This document shows positions 1 to 6,967 of a DNA stretch of 8,799 nucleotides, in pieces. The notes under the pieces are model-generated. The model saw only the letters and a list, made by a program, of their open reading frames with translations. It did not search any database and had not been told where the DNA came from. How positions within the stretch are numbered: the stretch's first letter is position 1; each line of letters opens with the position of its first letter. Where the stretch lies: assembly GCA_003219095.1 (NCBI GenBank), contig QHPM01000287.1, forward strand, positions 1 through 8,799. The letters run 5' to 3'. This stretch comes from Verrucomicrobiota bacterium. GTDB lineage: Bacteria > Verrucomicrobiota > Verrucomicrobiia > Chthoniobacterales > UBA10450. The translations under genes and the position numbers were made by a program.

Positions 1-1
1 T

Positions 2-223
2 GTTTACGGCTTTTACGCGGGGAATGACGAACACGTCAATGCGACAATTCCGACAGCGCAGGAGTTGATGAGGCGTGCAAAGAAAAAGTACGAGCCGGTG
101 GTTTACGGCGGCGCCGGCCATGGGTTCATGCGCGAAGGTGAGAAGCCAGATGCCAATGAAGGGAACCGGCACGCGCGTGACGAAGCATGGGCGCGTTGGA
201 AGACGCTGCTCAAACAATTGTAA
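2..223 (+). CDS. Dienelactone hydrolase family protein, C-terminal fragment
   Basis: This is the last 73 codons of an alpha/beta hydrolase of the dienelactone hydrolase type; the gene begins before the window. The frame opens at base 2 and ends at TAA 221-223. Visible residues begin VYGFYAGNDEHV, and D9 of the fragment fits the catalytic Asp of the family's Cys/Ser-Asp-His triad. Further on, YGGAGHGFMRE carries the catalytic His (H40) in its usual setting, followed by the charged segment and the helix ending WARWKTLLKQL that closes the fold. Family members hydrolyse lactones or esters. The substrate cannot be told from this fragment, and the nucleophile lies outside the window. The next gene starts about 5 bases after the stop, which suggests co-transcription. 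Confidence 0.85.
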   Translation, partial: VYGFYAGNDEHVNATIPTAQELMRRAKKKYEPVVYGGAGHGFMREGEKPDANEGNRHARDEAWARWKTLLKQL

Positions 224-228
224 TTTCC

Positions 229-540
229 GTGCCACGCAGCGCAAGTTTTCTTGTGATCGCATTGCTCAGTCTGGGCGGCGTATCGGCCGCGGACCAGCAA
301 CAAATTACTTCGCACATTTCGCGTCAGCCGGTGCATTCGCGAGCCCTGGCTGCCGTCGGTTATAGCAGACGACTTCGCGCGCTCGAAGTGGAGTTTATCA
401 GCGGCGCCATTTATCGTTACAATAATGTGCCACCAGAGATTTACCGCGGCCTTCTCAGTGCCACATCCAAGGCCCAATTCTACGATACGAACGTGCGCGG
501 CCATTTTCCGTCGGTGCATGTAAAACCGCCACGAACGTGA
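229..540 (+). CDS. Exported KTSC-domain protein
   Basis: This is a small protein of 103 residues if started at GTG 229. Residues 1-20 look like a signal peptide: Arg at 3, a hydrophobic core SFLVIALLSLGG, and a VSA-AD cleavage site. Residues about 36-96 match the KTSC domain, with the pattern 'S..l..vGY...l..LEVEF..G.iYrY..VP.eiY..Ll.A.S...fy...vr'. KTSC domains occur alone or fused to lysyl-tRNA synthetases and other proteins, and their biochemical role is unsettled. An in-frame ATG at 187 would give 117 residues but would overlap the upstream hydrolase by 37 bases and bury the signal peptide behind a polar leader. GTG 229 is therefore preferred, though no Shine-Dalgarno sequence supports either. 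The stop shares one base with the next gene's ATG (TGATG), so translational coupling is likely. Confidence 0.75.
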   Translation: MPRSASFLVIALLSLGGVSAADQQQITSHISRQPVHSRALAAVGYSRRLRALEVEFISGAIYRYNNVPPEIYRGLLSATSKAQFYDTNVRGHFPSVHVKPPRT

Positions 541-743
541 TGTTCGTTCTCACCAAGGAAGAAAAACGGGTCATCTGTTTCGTGATGCTCGCGATTCTGG
601 TTGGCCTGGCGGTGAAGGAATACCGGCGAAATCATCCGGTCTCGACCAATACGCAGCCTGGATTAAAGCAATCGCTCAGGAAACAAATGGAGGCGAAGCC
701 ATGGCAGAACAGTACTCCGGCCCTTTCGGCAGCTTCTCCTTAG
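540..743 (+). CDS. Small single-pass membrane protein, unknown function
   Basis: This is a 67-residue protein I cannot assign to a family. The start ATG 540 overlaps the stop of the KTSC gene by one base; a GTG at 537 immediately before it is an alternative. Residues 1-10 are polar and charged (LTKEEKR). Residues about 11-26 (VICFVMLAILVGLAVK) form one hydrophobic helix, followed by the basic stretch KEYRR and a polar, Pro/Ser/Gln-rich tail of about 35 residues. Positive charge flanks the helix on both sides, so topology is uncertain. The N-terminus resembles the membrane anchor of ComEA-like helix-hairpin-helix proteins, but no such domain follows. The stop codon is real in this frame. Coupling to the preceding gene is the main support for it being expressed. 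Confidence 0.55.
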   Translation: MFVLTKEEKRVICFVMLAILVGLAVKEYRRNHPVSTNTQPGLKQSLRKQMEAKPWQNSTPALSAASP

Positions 744-790
744 TTTTTCGAGCGAAATTCCAGAATTTATTGTTATTTTCCGCCGCTGGC

Positions 791-1252
791 ATGAAAACTT
801 CTCACTGGAAGAGAATGCGTGTCTTGATCGCCGACGATCAAAAAAGCGTGGGCACATCACTGGCGGAAATGGTTGGCCTTTGTCACCACCAGGTCGTTGA
901 AGTCGTGAGCACGGGCATGGAGGCGATTCAGGCATACGATCGGCACCGGCCGGACGTCGTGCTGATGGATTACCGGATGCCAAAACTAAATGGCATCACC
1001 GCGTGCCGTTATATCCTGGCGAAGGATCCCAAAGCGCGCGTGATTTTAATTTCTGGCTGGAGTGCGCCGGTTGAGCCCGAGGCATCGGGTGCAACCGCCA
1101 TCCTTACAAAACCAGTCGCTCTGCCAATACTCGAAGCCGCTCTTAACGCAGCGATGCAGCCTAAAAAGCAAAAAGATCCGCCTGCGGCAGTCGTTGATGC
1201 GACGCCCCTCGGAGCCGTCGACTCTAGCGAGCCAGAGGGCGCGTCGCAGTAA
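791..1252 (+). CDS. Single-domain response regulator (receiver, CheY-like)
   Basis: This is a 153-residue protein with one receiver domain (residues about 9-125) and no DNA-binding or enzymatic output domain. Seen directly, numbering from ATG 791: acidic pocket D15-D16 in VLIADDQ; phospho-acceptor D60 in VLMDYRMPKLNG; switch residue S88 in ILISGWS; conserved K107 in LTKPV. S88 stands where Thr or Ser is expected. The last 30 or so residues are an Ala/Pro/charged tail that looks disordered. Start choice: ATG 815 gives a protein beginning at the first beta strand, but GGAAGAG at 807-813 is too close to it to be ideal. ATG 701 would overlap the previous gene and add an implausible leader. ATG 791 is a compromise. 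No histidine kinase is in the window, so the phosphodonor and target are unknown. Confidence 0.88.
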   Translation: MKTSHWKRMRVLIADDQKSVGTSLAEMVGLCHHQVVEVVSTGMEAIQAYDRHRPDVVLMDYRMPKLNGITACRYILAKDPKARVILISGWSAPVEPEASGATAILTKPVALPILEAALNAAMQPKKQKDPPAAVVDATPLGAVDSSEPEGASQ

Positions 1253-1285
1253 GTCACAGCGGCGGCTTCGTCGCCGAATTGCTTA

Positions 1286-1308
1286 AACGGCGACCTGAGA
1301 GCGCCGTT
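1286..1308 (+). terminator. Stem-loop downstream of the response regulator, possible terminator
   Basis: A perfect 7-bp stem, AACGGCG (1286-1292) and CGCCGTT (1302-1308), encloses a 9-base loop, 34 bases after the response-regulator stop. No uridine run follows (the next bases are CCTTGTCG), so it is at best a weak intrinsic terminator or an RNA-stabilising hairpin. The rest of 1253-1427 shows a small GCGGC/GCCGC inverted pair (1351-1355 and 1363-1367) and no promoter I can defend. Confidence 0.3.
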
Positions 1309-1427
1309 CCTTGTCGCGACGAGGGCGCGTTGCGGACACTCTTAAAATGTGCGGCTGACACGGCCGCCTCTACAGAGCGTAATTTCCGTCTCGCAATTTG
1401 CCGGGGATCGCCGTATCACCACCAGAC

Positions 1428-1432
1428 GGAGG
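1428..1432 (+). promoter_or_regulatory. Ribosome binding site of the aminotransferase gene
   Basis: GGAGG lies 6 bases before ATG 1439. It is the clearest Shine-Dalgarno sequence in the window. It decides the start in favour of 1439 over the in-frame ATG at 1349, and so places the twin-arginine leader at the true N-terminus. Confidence 0.8.
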
Positions 1433-1438
1433 CTTAAA

Positions 1439-2569
1439 ATGAATAGAATCTCGATTTCTCGACGTAAATTTGCGCAGCTGTTGGGCGCGGGAGCGGCCTG
1501 CGCCGTGGTTAAGCCCGCGCTGTCTTTGGCGAAAACGGTCCCGCGGGTCAAACCGCCACCCGCGCCACCGCTAACGAGAATTGTGCGCTTGAGTTCGAAC
1601 GAAAATCCTTATGGTCCTTCCCCGCACGCCCTCAACGCGATGACGGACGCGTTCAATCTCGCTTGTCGTTATCCGGACGAACCGGCCGGCTTGTTGAGTG
1701 AAAATCTGGCAAAACTAAACAATGTTAACCCGAACCAAATCCTTTTAGGAGACGGGTCGGGCGAGATTTTGAAACTGTGCGCCGAAACTTTCACGGGAGC
1801 GCAGCGCGGTAAGTTGGTCGCGGGCGATCCAACTTTCGAGGCCATTCTCCACCATGCCACGGTCAACGGAGCGGAAGTCGCTAAAGTTCCTCTTACTGAC
1901 AACTTCGCGCACGACGTTGCCAAAATGAGCACGGTTGCAAATGCAGGTGTTGTTTACATCTGTAACCCGAACAATCCCACTGCCAGCATCACGCCGAAGA
2001 ATGAACTAGCCGATTTCATCTCGAAAACGTCGCCGCAAACGATGATTCTAGTAGATGAAGCTTACTTTCACTACGCCGATAGTTCCGACTACGAAAGTGT
2101 TATTCCGTTAATCAAGGACCACCCAAATCTCATTGTCGCACGCACTTTTTCAAAAATCTACGGGATGGCGGGATTGCGTTGCGGCTATGCGGTGGCACAG
2201 CCGGAAACGATTGCGCAACTGCGCTCTCATCAAAGCTGGGATAGCGTCAATATTATGGCAGTAGCGGCAGCAGGCACGAGCTTGAACGACCAAGACCAAG
2301 TCACAAATGGCAGGCGTTTGAATCAGGAAACCAGGACGTTTGTAACTACTCAGCTCGACGCCATGGATTACAAATACATCCCATCGCAAGCGAACTTTGT
2401 CATGATTGATGTAAAACGCCCGGTCCTGCCGCTGATCAAAGCGTTAAAAGATCGGAATGTTGAGGTAGGGAGATTATTTCCGGCATTGCCAAATCACATG
2501 CGCCTGACTATCGGCAAAAGGAACGAGATGGAAGCATTCCTGTCCGCCTTCCGTCAGGTCTTGGCCTAG
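1439..2569 (+). CDS. Tat-exported HisC-like PLP aminotransferase (class I/II fold)
   Basis: This is a 376-residue fold-type I, PLP-dependent aminotransferase closest in motif pattern to histidinol-phosphate aminotransferases. Seen: N-terminal ISRRKFAQLLGAGAACAVV (residues 6-24), a twin-arginine signal with R8-R9 and a weakly hydrophobic core; SSNENPYGPSP (52-62), the HisC-type substrate entry; CNPNNPT (175-181); DEAYFHY (206-212); the Schiff-base lysine K239 in RTFSKIYGMAGLRCGY; and R355 in MRLTIG, the carboxylate-binding Arg position. The body is the normal length for HisC, with about 45 residues added in front. PLP enzymes fold with their cofactor in the cytoplasm, so Tat export is mechanistically sensible. 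No his genes are nearby, so a biosynthetic histidine role is not supported. The amino donor and acceptor are unknown, and the annotation is best kept as 'aminotransferase'. The gene looks monocistronic. Confidence 0.9.
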   Translation: MNRISISRRKFAQLLGAGAACAVVKPALSLAKTVPRVKPPPAPPLTRIVRLSSNENPYGPSPHALNAMTDAFNLACRYPDEPAGLLSENLAKLNNVNPNQILLGDGSGEILKLCAETFTGAQRGKLVAGDPTFEAILHHATVNGAEVAKVPLTDNFAHDVAKMSTVANAGVVYICNPNNPTASITPKNELADFISKTSPQTMILVDEAYFHYADSSDYESVIPLIKDHPNLIVARTFSKIYGMAGLRCGYAVAQPETIAQLRSHQSWDSVNIMAVAAAGTSLNDQDQVTNGRRLNQETRTFVTTQLDAMDYKYIPSQANFVMIDVKRPVLPLIKALKDRNVEVGRLFPALPNHMRLTIGKRNEMEAFLSAFRQVLA

Positions 2570-2600
2570 GTGGGAGCGGCTATCTCTTTTCTTACGGGTG

Positions 2601-2718
2601 AGTCTCGCCCTACCAATTGCGCCCGTCACGGTTTCTGGTAGGGCAACGCTCTGCGGAGCCACGCTGAATTCTCAATCAGGCGAGGCTTTCTGGTTCGACG
2701 CAGTCTCGCCCTGCCAAT
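2601..2718. repeat. Intergenic direct and inverted GCCCTACC-type repeats
   Basis: The gap between the aminotransferase and the ATPase contains two near-identical direct copies: AGTCTCGCCCTACCAATT at 2601-2618 and AGTCTCGCCCTGCCAAT at 2702-2718 (one mismatch). The first is also half of a perfect 9-bp inverted pair, GCCCTACCA (2607-2615) with TGGTAGGGC (2636-2644). A second inverted pair, GGCGAG (2679-2684) with CTCGCC (2705-2710), involves the other copy. This looks like a degraded intergenic repeat cluster of the REP kind. I see no protein-coding gene or convincing terminator T-run in 2570-2802. Confidence 0.6.
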
Positions 2719-2802
2719 CGTGCTGGCGAAAACTTCACTGCTAAGACGACGCCCTGCGCAGCCGCGAGCAAGTACTACATTTCGACGTATATTCCCCGGG
2801 AA

Positions 2803-3822
2803 ATGGACGAAAAATCCGCACAAGACTTGCTGCACCAACGATCATTTATCGGGCGTCCTATGCATTCCACCCTGCTCGCGCATGAACGCGACCCGGAAAT
2901 TCGTTTCGACACAAAGAAACAGATTGCCGCGTTCACCAGCCAGATTTGCGAGGTCATCGTTGGCAAAACCGAAGCGGTAAAGCTCGCGGTCGCCTGTCTC
3001 CTCGCGCGTGGTCATCTCCTAATTGAAGACATCCCGGGAGTGGGTAAGACGACACTGTCCCAGGCGTTGGCCCGTTCACTCGGCCTCGTCTTTCAGCGTA
3101 TCCAATTCACCAGCGACCTTCTCCCCGCCGACATCCTTGGTAATTCAATTTTTGATCGGAACGAACAGCGTTTCGTATTTCATCAGGGCCCGCTCTTTTC
3201 GCAAGTGGTGCTGATCGATGAAGTGAACCGCGCCACCGCCAAGACACAAAGCGCATTGCTCGAAGCGATGGAAGAACATCAGATCTCAGCCGATGGCGTC
3301 ACTTACGAATTGCCGCAGCCGTTTTTTGTCATCGCGACACAGAATCCGCAATATCAAGTCGGAACCTTTCCGCTGCCCGAATCGCAGTTGGATCGGTTTC
3401 TAATGCGGATCGAGCTCGGTGTGCCGGACCGCGCGAGCGAGCGGGCGATGCTTCTCGGGATGGATCGTCGCGAGATGCTCAAGGAATTGCATCCGATTTT
3501 TGGCGCGGAAACATTGCTCGATATTCAAGCAAGAGTCCGGACGATTCATACCTCGTCGGCGCTGCTCGATTATCTCCAGGATTTGCTGGACGCTTCGCGG
3601 CAGCGCCATCGTAGCGGTTTGTCTCCGCGCGCGGGGCTGGCCCTGCTTCATGCTTCGCAGGCCTGGGCAATGATGAACGGACGCGAGATGGTACTGCCCG
3701 AAGACATTCAAGCGGTGGGAATTCCCGTCATGGCTCATCGCCTGGGACACGATATCGAGCAGTCCGGGCAAAGCGGTCGCACGTTTGCCGATGCTCTGTT
3801 GAACAGCGTGCCGGTGCCATGA
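2803..3822 (+). CDS. MoxR-family AAA+ ATPase
   Basis: This is a cytoplasmic AAA+ ATPase of 339 residues from ATG 2803; MoxR proteins act as chaperone-like remodellers linked to envelope or metalloenzyme maturation. Motifs in order: Walker A EDIPGVGKTT (75-84, K82); Walker B VVLIDEVNRA (D139, E140); sensor 1 ATQNP (178-182); the MoxR-typical PLPESQLDRF (190-199) with the arginine-finger region; and sensor 2 SPRAGLAL (274-281, R276). All key residues are present. Residues 1-33 precede the conserved core, so ATG 2860 (320 residues) is an equally possible start. Neither start has a strong ribosome binding site. The stop overlaps the following ATG by four bases (ATGA), making this the first gene of a coupled trio with DUF58 and transglutaminase genes. 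The adjacent partners suggest an envelope function. Confidence 0.95.
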   Translation: MDEKSAQDLLHQRSFIGRPMHSTLLAHERDPEIRFDTKKQIAAFTSQICEVIVGKTEAVKLAVACLLARGHLLIEDIPGVGKTTLSQALARSLGLVFQRIQFTSDLLPADILGNSIFDRNEQRFVFHQGPLFSQVVLIDEVNRATAKTQSALLEAMEEHQISADGVTYELPQPFFVIATQNPQYQVGTFPLPESQLDRFLMRIELGVPDRASERAMLLGMDRREMLKELHPIFGAETLLDIQARVRTIHTSSALLDYLQDLLDASRQRHRSGLSPRAGLALLHASQAWAMMNGREMVLPEDIQAVGIPVMAHRLGHDIEQSGQSGRTFADALLNSVPVP

Positions 3823-4718
3823 GGCAAGGCGGATCTTCCAAAAGCGGTTTTCCACTCACTTCTACCAGAAGCTTCGCTGGCCTGCTGTTCGTGCTGGCCG
3901 CAATCTGGTACGCTGCCTCCAGTCAAAATAACGCCGCGTCATATTTGCTCTTATTTGCGCTTATGGGCGTTTTTCTGGTTTCAATTCCGCGCACGCTTTT
4001 GAATCTGGGCGGCTTGCAAGCAACGGCCGAATCAATCAAACCGGCATTCGCCGGTCAGGAGATTTCGCTGCCAGTTGAGGTCACGAATGAATCTCGCGCC
4101 ACTCGATACGGAATTGCTCTCACGCTGCCGGATTTGGGCGACGCCCGCAAACGCATCGACGAAATTCCCCCCGGCAAAGCCGCCCGAACCGTCCTTCGAT
4201 TTCCTGCGGCGACCCGGGGTGAGCATGAGATCGGGAGACTGCACCTAAGCAGTGTCTATCCGCTCGGTTTTTTGCGAGTACTGAAACAACTTCCGAGTCC
4301 GCAGCGTTATGTTGTTTATCCAAAGCCGGCCGGCGATCAACGCCTTCCGGCCGAGACTGTGCGTTCGGGGCAGCGCAGTTCACAGAGAGAGCTTGGCGAG
4401 GGTGACGATTTCGCCGGCGTGCGCGCGTATGTGCGGGGAGAATCCCAACGACACATCGACTGGAAGGCGGTCGCGCGCGGACAGGCGTTGATGACAAAAC
4501 AATTTACGGCCGAATCGGACGGCCTGCTGTATCTCGACCTTGCCGCGATGCGGTTCGGCGATCTCGAAGCGCGGCTTTCGCAACTCACGCTCTGGGTAAT
4601 TGAGGCGGAACGTGCGCGACGTCCTTACGGACTGCGTCTGCCCGCGATTGAAATCCCGCCGTCACTGGGCGAGCCGCATTTCCATCACTGCTTGCGCACA
4701 CTGGCCCTGTTCCAATGA
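3819..4718 (+). CDS. DUF58 domain membrane protein
   Basis: This 299-residue protein belongs to the DUF58 family, almost always encoded next to moxR-type ATPases. Two hydrophobic segments lie near the N-terminus (about 19-33 and 40-56), forming a membrane hairpin. A beta-rich region (about 65-165) follows and ends at the RYVVYPKP strand typical of the family. The DUF58 signature is clear at residues 191-231: ELGEGDDFAGVRAYVRGE, then RHIDWKAVARG, then LMTKQF. After it comes a Rossmann-like stretch (LLYLDLA, 236-242), shorter than in DUF58 proteins with a full VWA-like C-terminus. Its biochemical activity is unknown; the family context suggests a partner or substrate-recognition subunit for the ATPase. 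It overlaps its neighbours by four bases on each side, so stoichiometric coupled translation is likely. Confidence 0.93.
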   Translation: MRQGGSSKSGFPLTSTRSFAGLLFVLAAIWYAASSQNNAASYLLLFALMGVFLVSIPRTLLNLGGLQATAESIKPAFAGQEISLPVEVTNESRATRYGIALTLPDLGDARKRIDEIPPGKAARTVLRFPAATRGEHEIGRLHLSSVYPLGFLRVLKQLPSPQRYVVYPKPAGDQRLPAETVRSGQRSSQRELGEGDDFAGVRAYVRGESQRHIDWKAVARGQALMTKQFTAESDGLLYLDLAAMRFGDLEARLSQLTLWVIEAERARRPYGLRLPAIEIPPSLGEPHFHHCLRTLALFQ

Positions 4719-6721
4719 AGGTAGTTCGAAAACAGGATACACGCATCCCGCGACGACCGCTTTTGTGGCTGGCAGCGGCCTTGCTTTTCACATTGCCGCC
4801 AATGTTTGGGACCCTTCCGTCCTGGGTGCCATTGCTGTTTCTAATCGCGCTGGCCGCGAAGTTCTGGATGGAACCGAAGGGTTATCGTCTCCGCTCCCTG
4901 GTTTGGAAATTGGTTCTCGTAGCCCTGATCCTGTCCCTCCTTTTCTTCAGCTACGGCTCGATCAGAGGGATGGAGCCCGGCGTTTCCCTCATTGTCATGT
5001 TGACGTCGGTCAAGATTTTGGAGGCCCACACCGCGCGCGAGTTTCACATCATGATTATGGTGGCGTGGATTCTTTGCCTCTGCGGATTTTTCCTCTCGCA
5101 GAATCTCGCGATTGCACTCTGTCTGCTTATCGCGTTTACCCTGCTGCTCGTCGCGCTCATCCAGTTTCATCGCGGGCCATTATCCGCCTTTTGGTCACCG
5201 GTTCGCACCGCTGGTAAACTTCTCGCTCAAGCCGCGCCCCTTATTATTCTGCTGTTCCTTTTCTTTCCGCGCCTTAGTACTGGGTTCCGATTTCAGATCG
5301 CGCCGCAGCGCGAAGCGTCGACTGGCTTCTCCGACCGCCTCTCACCCGGGAGCGTTTCCTTTTTGGCTAATTCTTCGGAGGTCGCTTTCCGCGCCGAGTT
5401 TCCCGATGGCAAAATCCCTCCTCTCAGCGCGATGTACTGGCGCGGTCTCGTGATGTGGCACGGGGAAGGTTTGGAGTGGGCGGCGCCAAATGCTCCTGCG
5501 GCACTGCCCCGAACCAGCCAAGGCACGCCCCACGGGCAAGCAATTCGACAATGGATTACGATCGAGGCGCATGACGCGCGCTGGATGTTCGCGCTGGATC
5601 GGCCGGTAAATTCGCCTTCTGGTGCGACGCTCGCGCCGGGAAATTATTTGTGGAGTAATCAACCGATTCACAAACCGCGCCGATACGAAGTTATATCTTA
5701 TCCGGAAATTCCGAACAACCGGCTTCATTCCCGCGAACGCGAGCCTTTGCTCGAGGTACCCACCGCCATCAGTCCAGCGGTGCGCGCGCTGGCGCAGTCC
5801 TGGTCGGCCGAAAAAGCCGAACCACGTGCGATCGTAAACAAAGCGCTCGAGTTTTTTCGCACCCAGGGCTTTCACTATTCGCTTTCGCCAGGCGAATACG
5901 GAAAGAACGATCTTGATGAATTCCTTTTTCATCGCCGCCTTGGATTTTGCGAGCACTACGCCGCCAGCTTCGCGACCTTAATGCGGCTGGCCGGAATTCC
6001 AGCGCGCGTCGTTACGGGTTACCTGGGCGGCGAGTATAACGAGATTGGGCACTTCTTTCTCGTGCGACAAGCCGATGCCCATGCCTGGTGCGAAGTCTGG
6101 TTCCCGGACAGCGGATGGCAAAGAATCGATCCCACTGCGGCCGTCGCTCCCGATCGCGTAAATTTGGGATTCAACTCTTTTCTGGAAAGACGCGGCGCTG
6201 CTGCTGGTCATCTGGATAATACTCAGAGCGTACTCGCGAGAGAGCTGGCACGTTGGCCCGCATTCGACAGGGCCCGACTTGGCTGGCAAACGCTTAGTTA
6301 TGCCTGGGATACTCGAGTCCTTAGCTTCGATGGCGACGAACAAGAATCATTTTTCGCTTCCATCGGAATACCCAGCCATAGACAGATCTTTCTCATTGTT
6401 GGTACCGTAGTCATCGCGATCGCGCTGCTGCTTGCCCTTTACGCGGCATGGACACATTTGCGTACTCGCCCCTGCGGCGACCGCCTCAAAATTATGTACG
6501 AAAGCTTTTGCCGGAAGGCGGCCAGGCTTGGAGCTCCACGCAACCCATCGGAAGGACCTTTTGATTTCTCGCGTCGAGCAACTCGTCTGTTGCCTGACGA
6601 ATCCGATCGGATCCGCCGCATCGCGAAGGCCTATATTGCGTTACGCTACGCTCCCGCACCCGACCCGACTACGCTCGAACAATTCGCTGAAGAAGTGAAC
6701 GGCTTTGTCCGCGCTTCTTAA
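4715..6721 (+). CDS. TgpA-like membrane transglutaminase-fold protein
   Basis: This is a 668-residue integral membrane protein of the TgpA type (DUF3488, transglutaminase core, DUF4129-like tail). Residues about 14-186 contain roughly six to seven hydrophobic segments. A large presumed extracytoplasmic domain follows (about 187-555). It holds the transglutaminase core with Cys-His-Asp residues C412 (RRLGFCEHYA), H456 (RQADAHAWCEVW) and D472 (QRIDPTAA), and the helper motif GIPARVVTGYLGGE (427-440). One further helix (about 557-578, FLIVGTVVIAIALLLALYAAW) leads to a cytoplasmic tail (579-668) resembling DUF4129. All catalytic residues are intact and the length is normal for the family. The Pseudomonas homologue is described as essential with transglutaminase activity; the substrate here is unknown. 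The start ATG 4715 overlaps the DUF58 stop (ATGA). Co-function with the two upstream genes is inferred from coupling and from the conserved cluster. Confidence 0.95.
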   Translation: MKVVRKQDTRIPRRPLLWLAAALLFTLPPMFGTLPSWVPLLFLIALAAKFWMEPKGYRLRSLVWKLVLVALILSLLFFSYGSIRGMEPGVSLIVMLTSVKILEAHTAREFHIMIMVAWILCLCGFFLSQNLAIALCLLIAFTLLLVALIQFHRGPLSAFWSPVRTAGKLLAQAAPLIILLFLFFPRLSTGFRFQIAPQREASTGFSDRLSPGSVSFLANSSEVAFRAEFPDGKIPPLSAMYWRGLVMWHGEGLEWAAPNAPAALPRTSQGTPHGQAIRQWITIEAHDARWMFALDRPVNSPSGATLAPGNYLWSNQPIHKPRRYEVISYPEIPNNRLHSREREPLLEVPTAISPAVRALAQSWSAEKAEPRAIVNKALEFFRTQGFHYSLSPGEYGKNDLDEFLFHRRLGFCEHYAASFATLMRLAGIPARVVTGYLGGEYNEIGHFFLVRQADAHAWCEVWFPDSGWQRIDPTAAVAPDRVNLGFNSFLERRGAAAGHLDNTQSVLARELARWPAFDRARLGWQTLSYAWDTRVLSFDGDEQESFFASIGIPSHRQIFLIVGTVVIAIALLLALYAAWTHLRTRPCGDRLKIMYESFCRKAARLGAPRNPSEGPFDFSRRATRLLPDESDRIRRIAKAYIALRYAPAPDPTTLEQFAEEVNGFVRAS

Positions 6722-6800
6722 CCCTATCCGTCGGGCCAGGAATGGGAAGGCAGGACTGCGGATTAGACGGATCGAACAGTCCCCTTGCGCGATATTTCGG

Positions 6801-6922
6801 CTGGGGAGCATAGGCTACTAGCCCGCTCGTCTCGGCAGCTTGCCGAGACGGTCTCTTCGAGTTGTTGTTCGCTGCGCAAAGATGTTGCTCGCAACTACAC
6901 GCTAGCAGCCTGCGCTCCCCAG
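6801..6922. repeat. Palindromic MITE-like or REP-like intergenic element
   Basis: A 122-bp element is bounded by perfect 9-bp inverted ends: CTGGGGAGC (6801-6809) and GCTCCCCAG (6914-6922). The arms continue inward to about 22 bp each, with AGGCT/AGCCT and CTAGC/GCTAG matches and three mismatches; one of those can pair as G-U. Inside is a separate perfect hairpin at 6828-6850. There is no credible ORF and no obvious target-site duplication at the borders. The remainder of 6722-6987 holds a weak GGACTG/CAGTCC pair (6753-6758 and 6777-6782), which might act in termination after the transglutaminase gene. From memory, similar CTGGGGAGC-ended palindromes are common in soil Verrucomicrobia, but I cannot confirm that here. 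Confidence 0.65.
6828..6850. repeat. Perfect 10-bp hairpin inside the palindromic element
   Basis: CGTCTCGGCA (6828-6837) and TGCCGAGACG (6841-6850) pair perfectly around a GCT loop, and a flanking T-G pair can extend the stem. It lies asymmetrically towards the left arm of the larger palindrome. It is stable enough to form in RNA or single-stranded DNA. No T-run follows, so it is not a standard intrinsic terminator. Confidence 0.7.
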
Positions 6923-6967
6923 CATTAAAACCATTGCCAGCCGAGTTGCGCCGCGCACAGGACACGT

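Noticed and set aside
103..519. 138-residue minus-strand ORF opposite the KTSC gene
   Set aside because: Its protein has no recognisable motifs. It lies antisense to a recognisable KTSC domain and the hydrolase end, whose plus-strand frames have family-typical conservation.
1330..1348. TTGCGG followed by TTAAAAT as a promoter for the aminotransferase gene
   Set aside because: The two boxes are only about 6 bases apart, far short of the usual 16-18 base spacer.
220..1389. Shared 11-mer GTAATTTCCGT at 220-230 and 1379-1389 as a possible common regulatory site
   Set aside because: The first copy spans the stop of the hydrolase gene and the second lies in the aminotransferase leader. There is no symmetry or extended similarity, so two copies are most easily coincidence.
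5342..5956. 204-residue minus-strand ORF within the transglutaminase gene
   Set aside because: It is Arg-rich and low in recognisable structure, as expected for an antisense frame in GC-rich DNA. The plus strand carries an intact TgpA-type protein throughout.
6669..6965. 98-residue minus-strand ORF across the gap after the transglutaminase gene
   Set aside because: It overlaps the palindromic element and the 3' end of the transglutaminase gene. Its sequence is derived from repeat arms and shows no domain.
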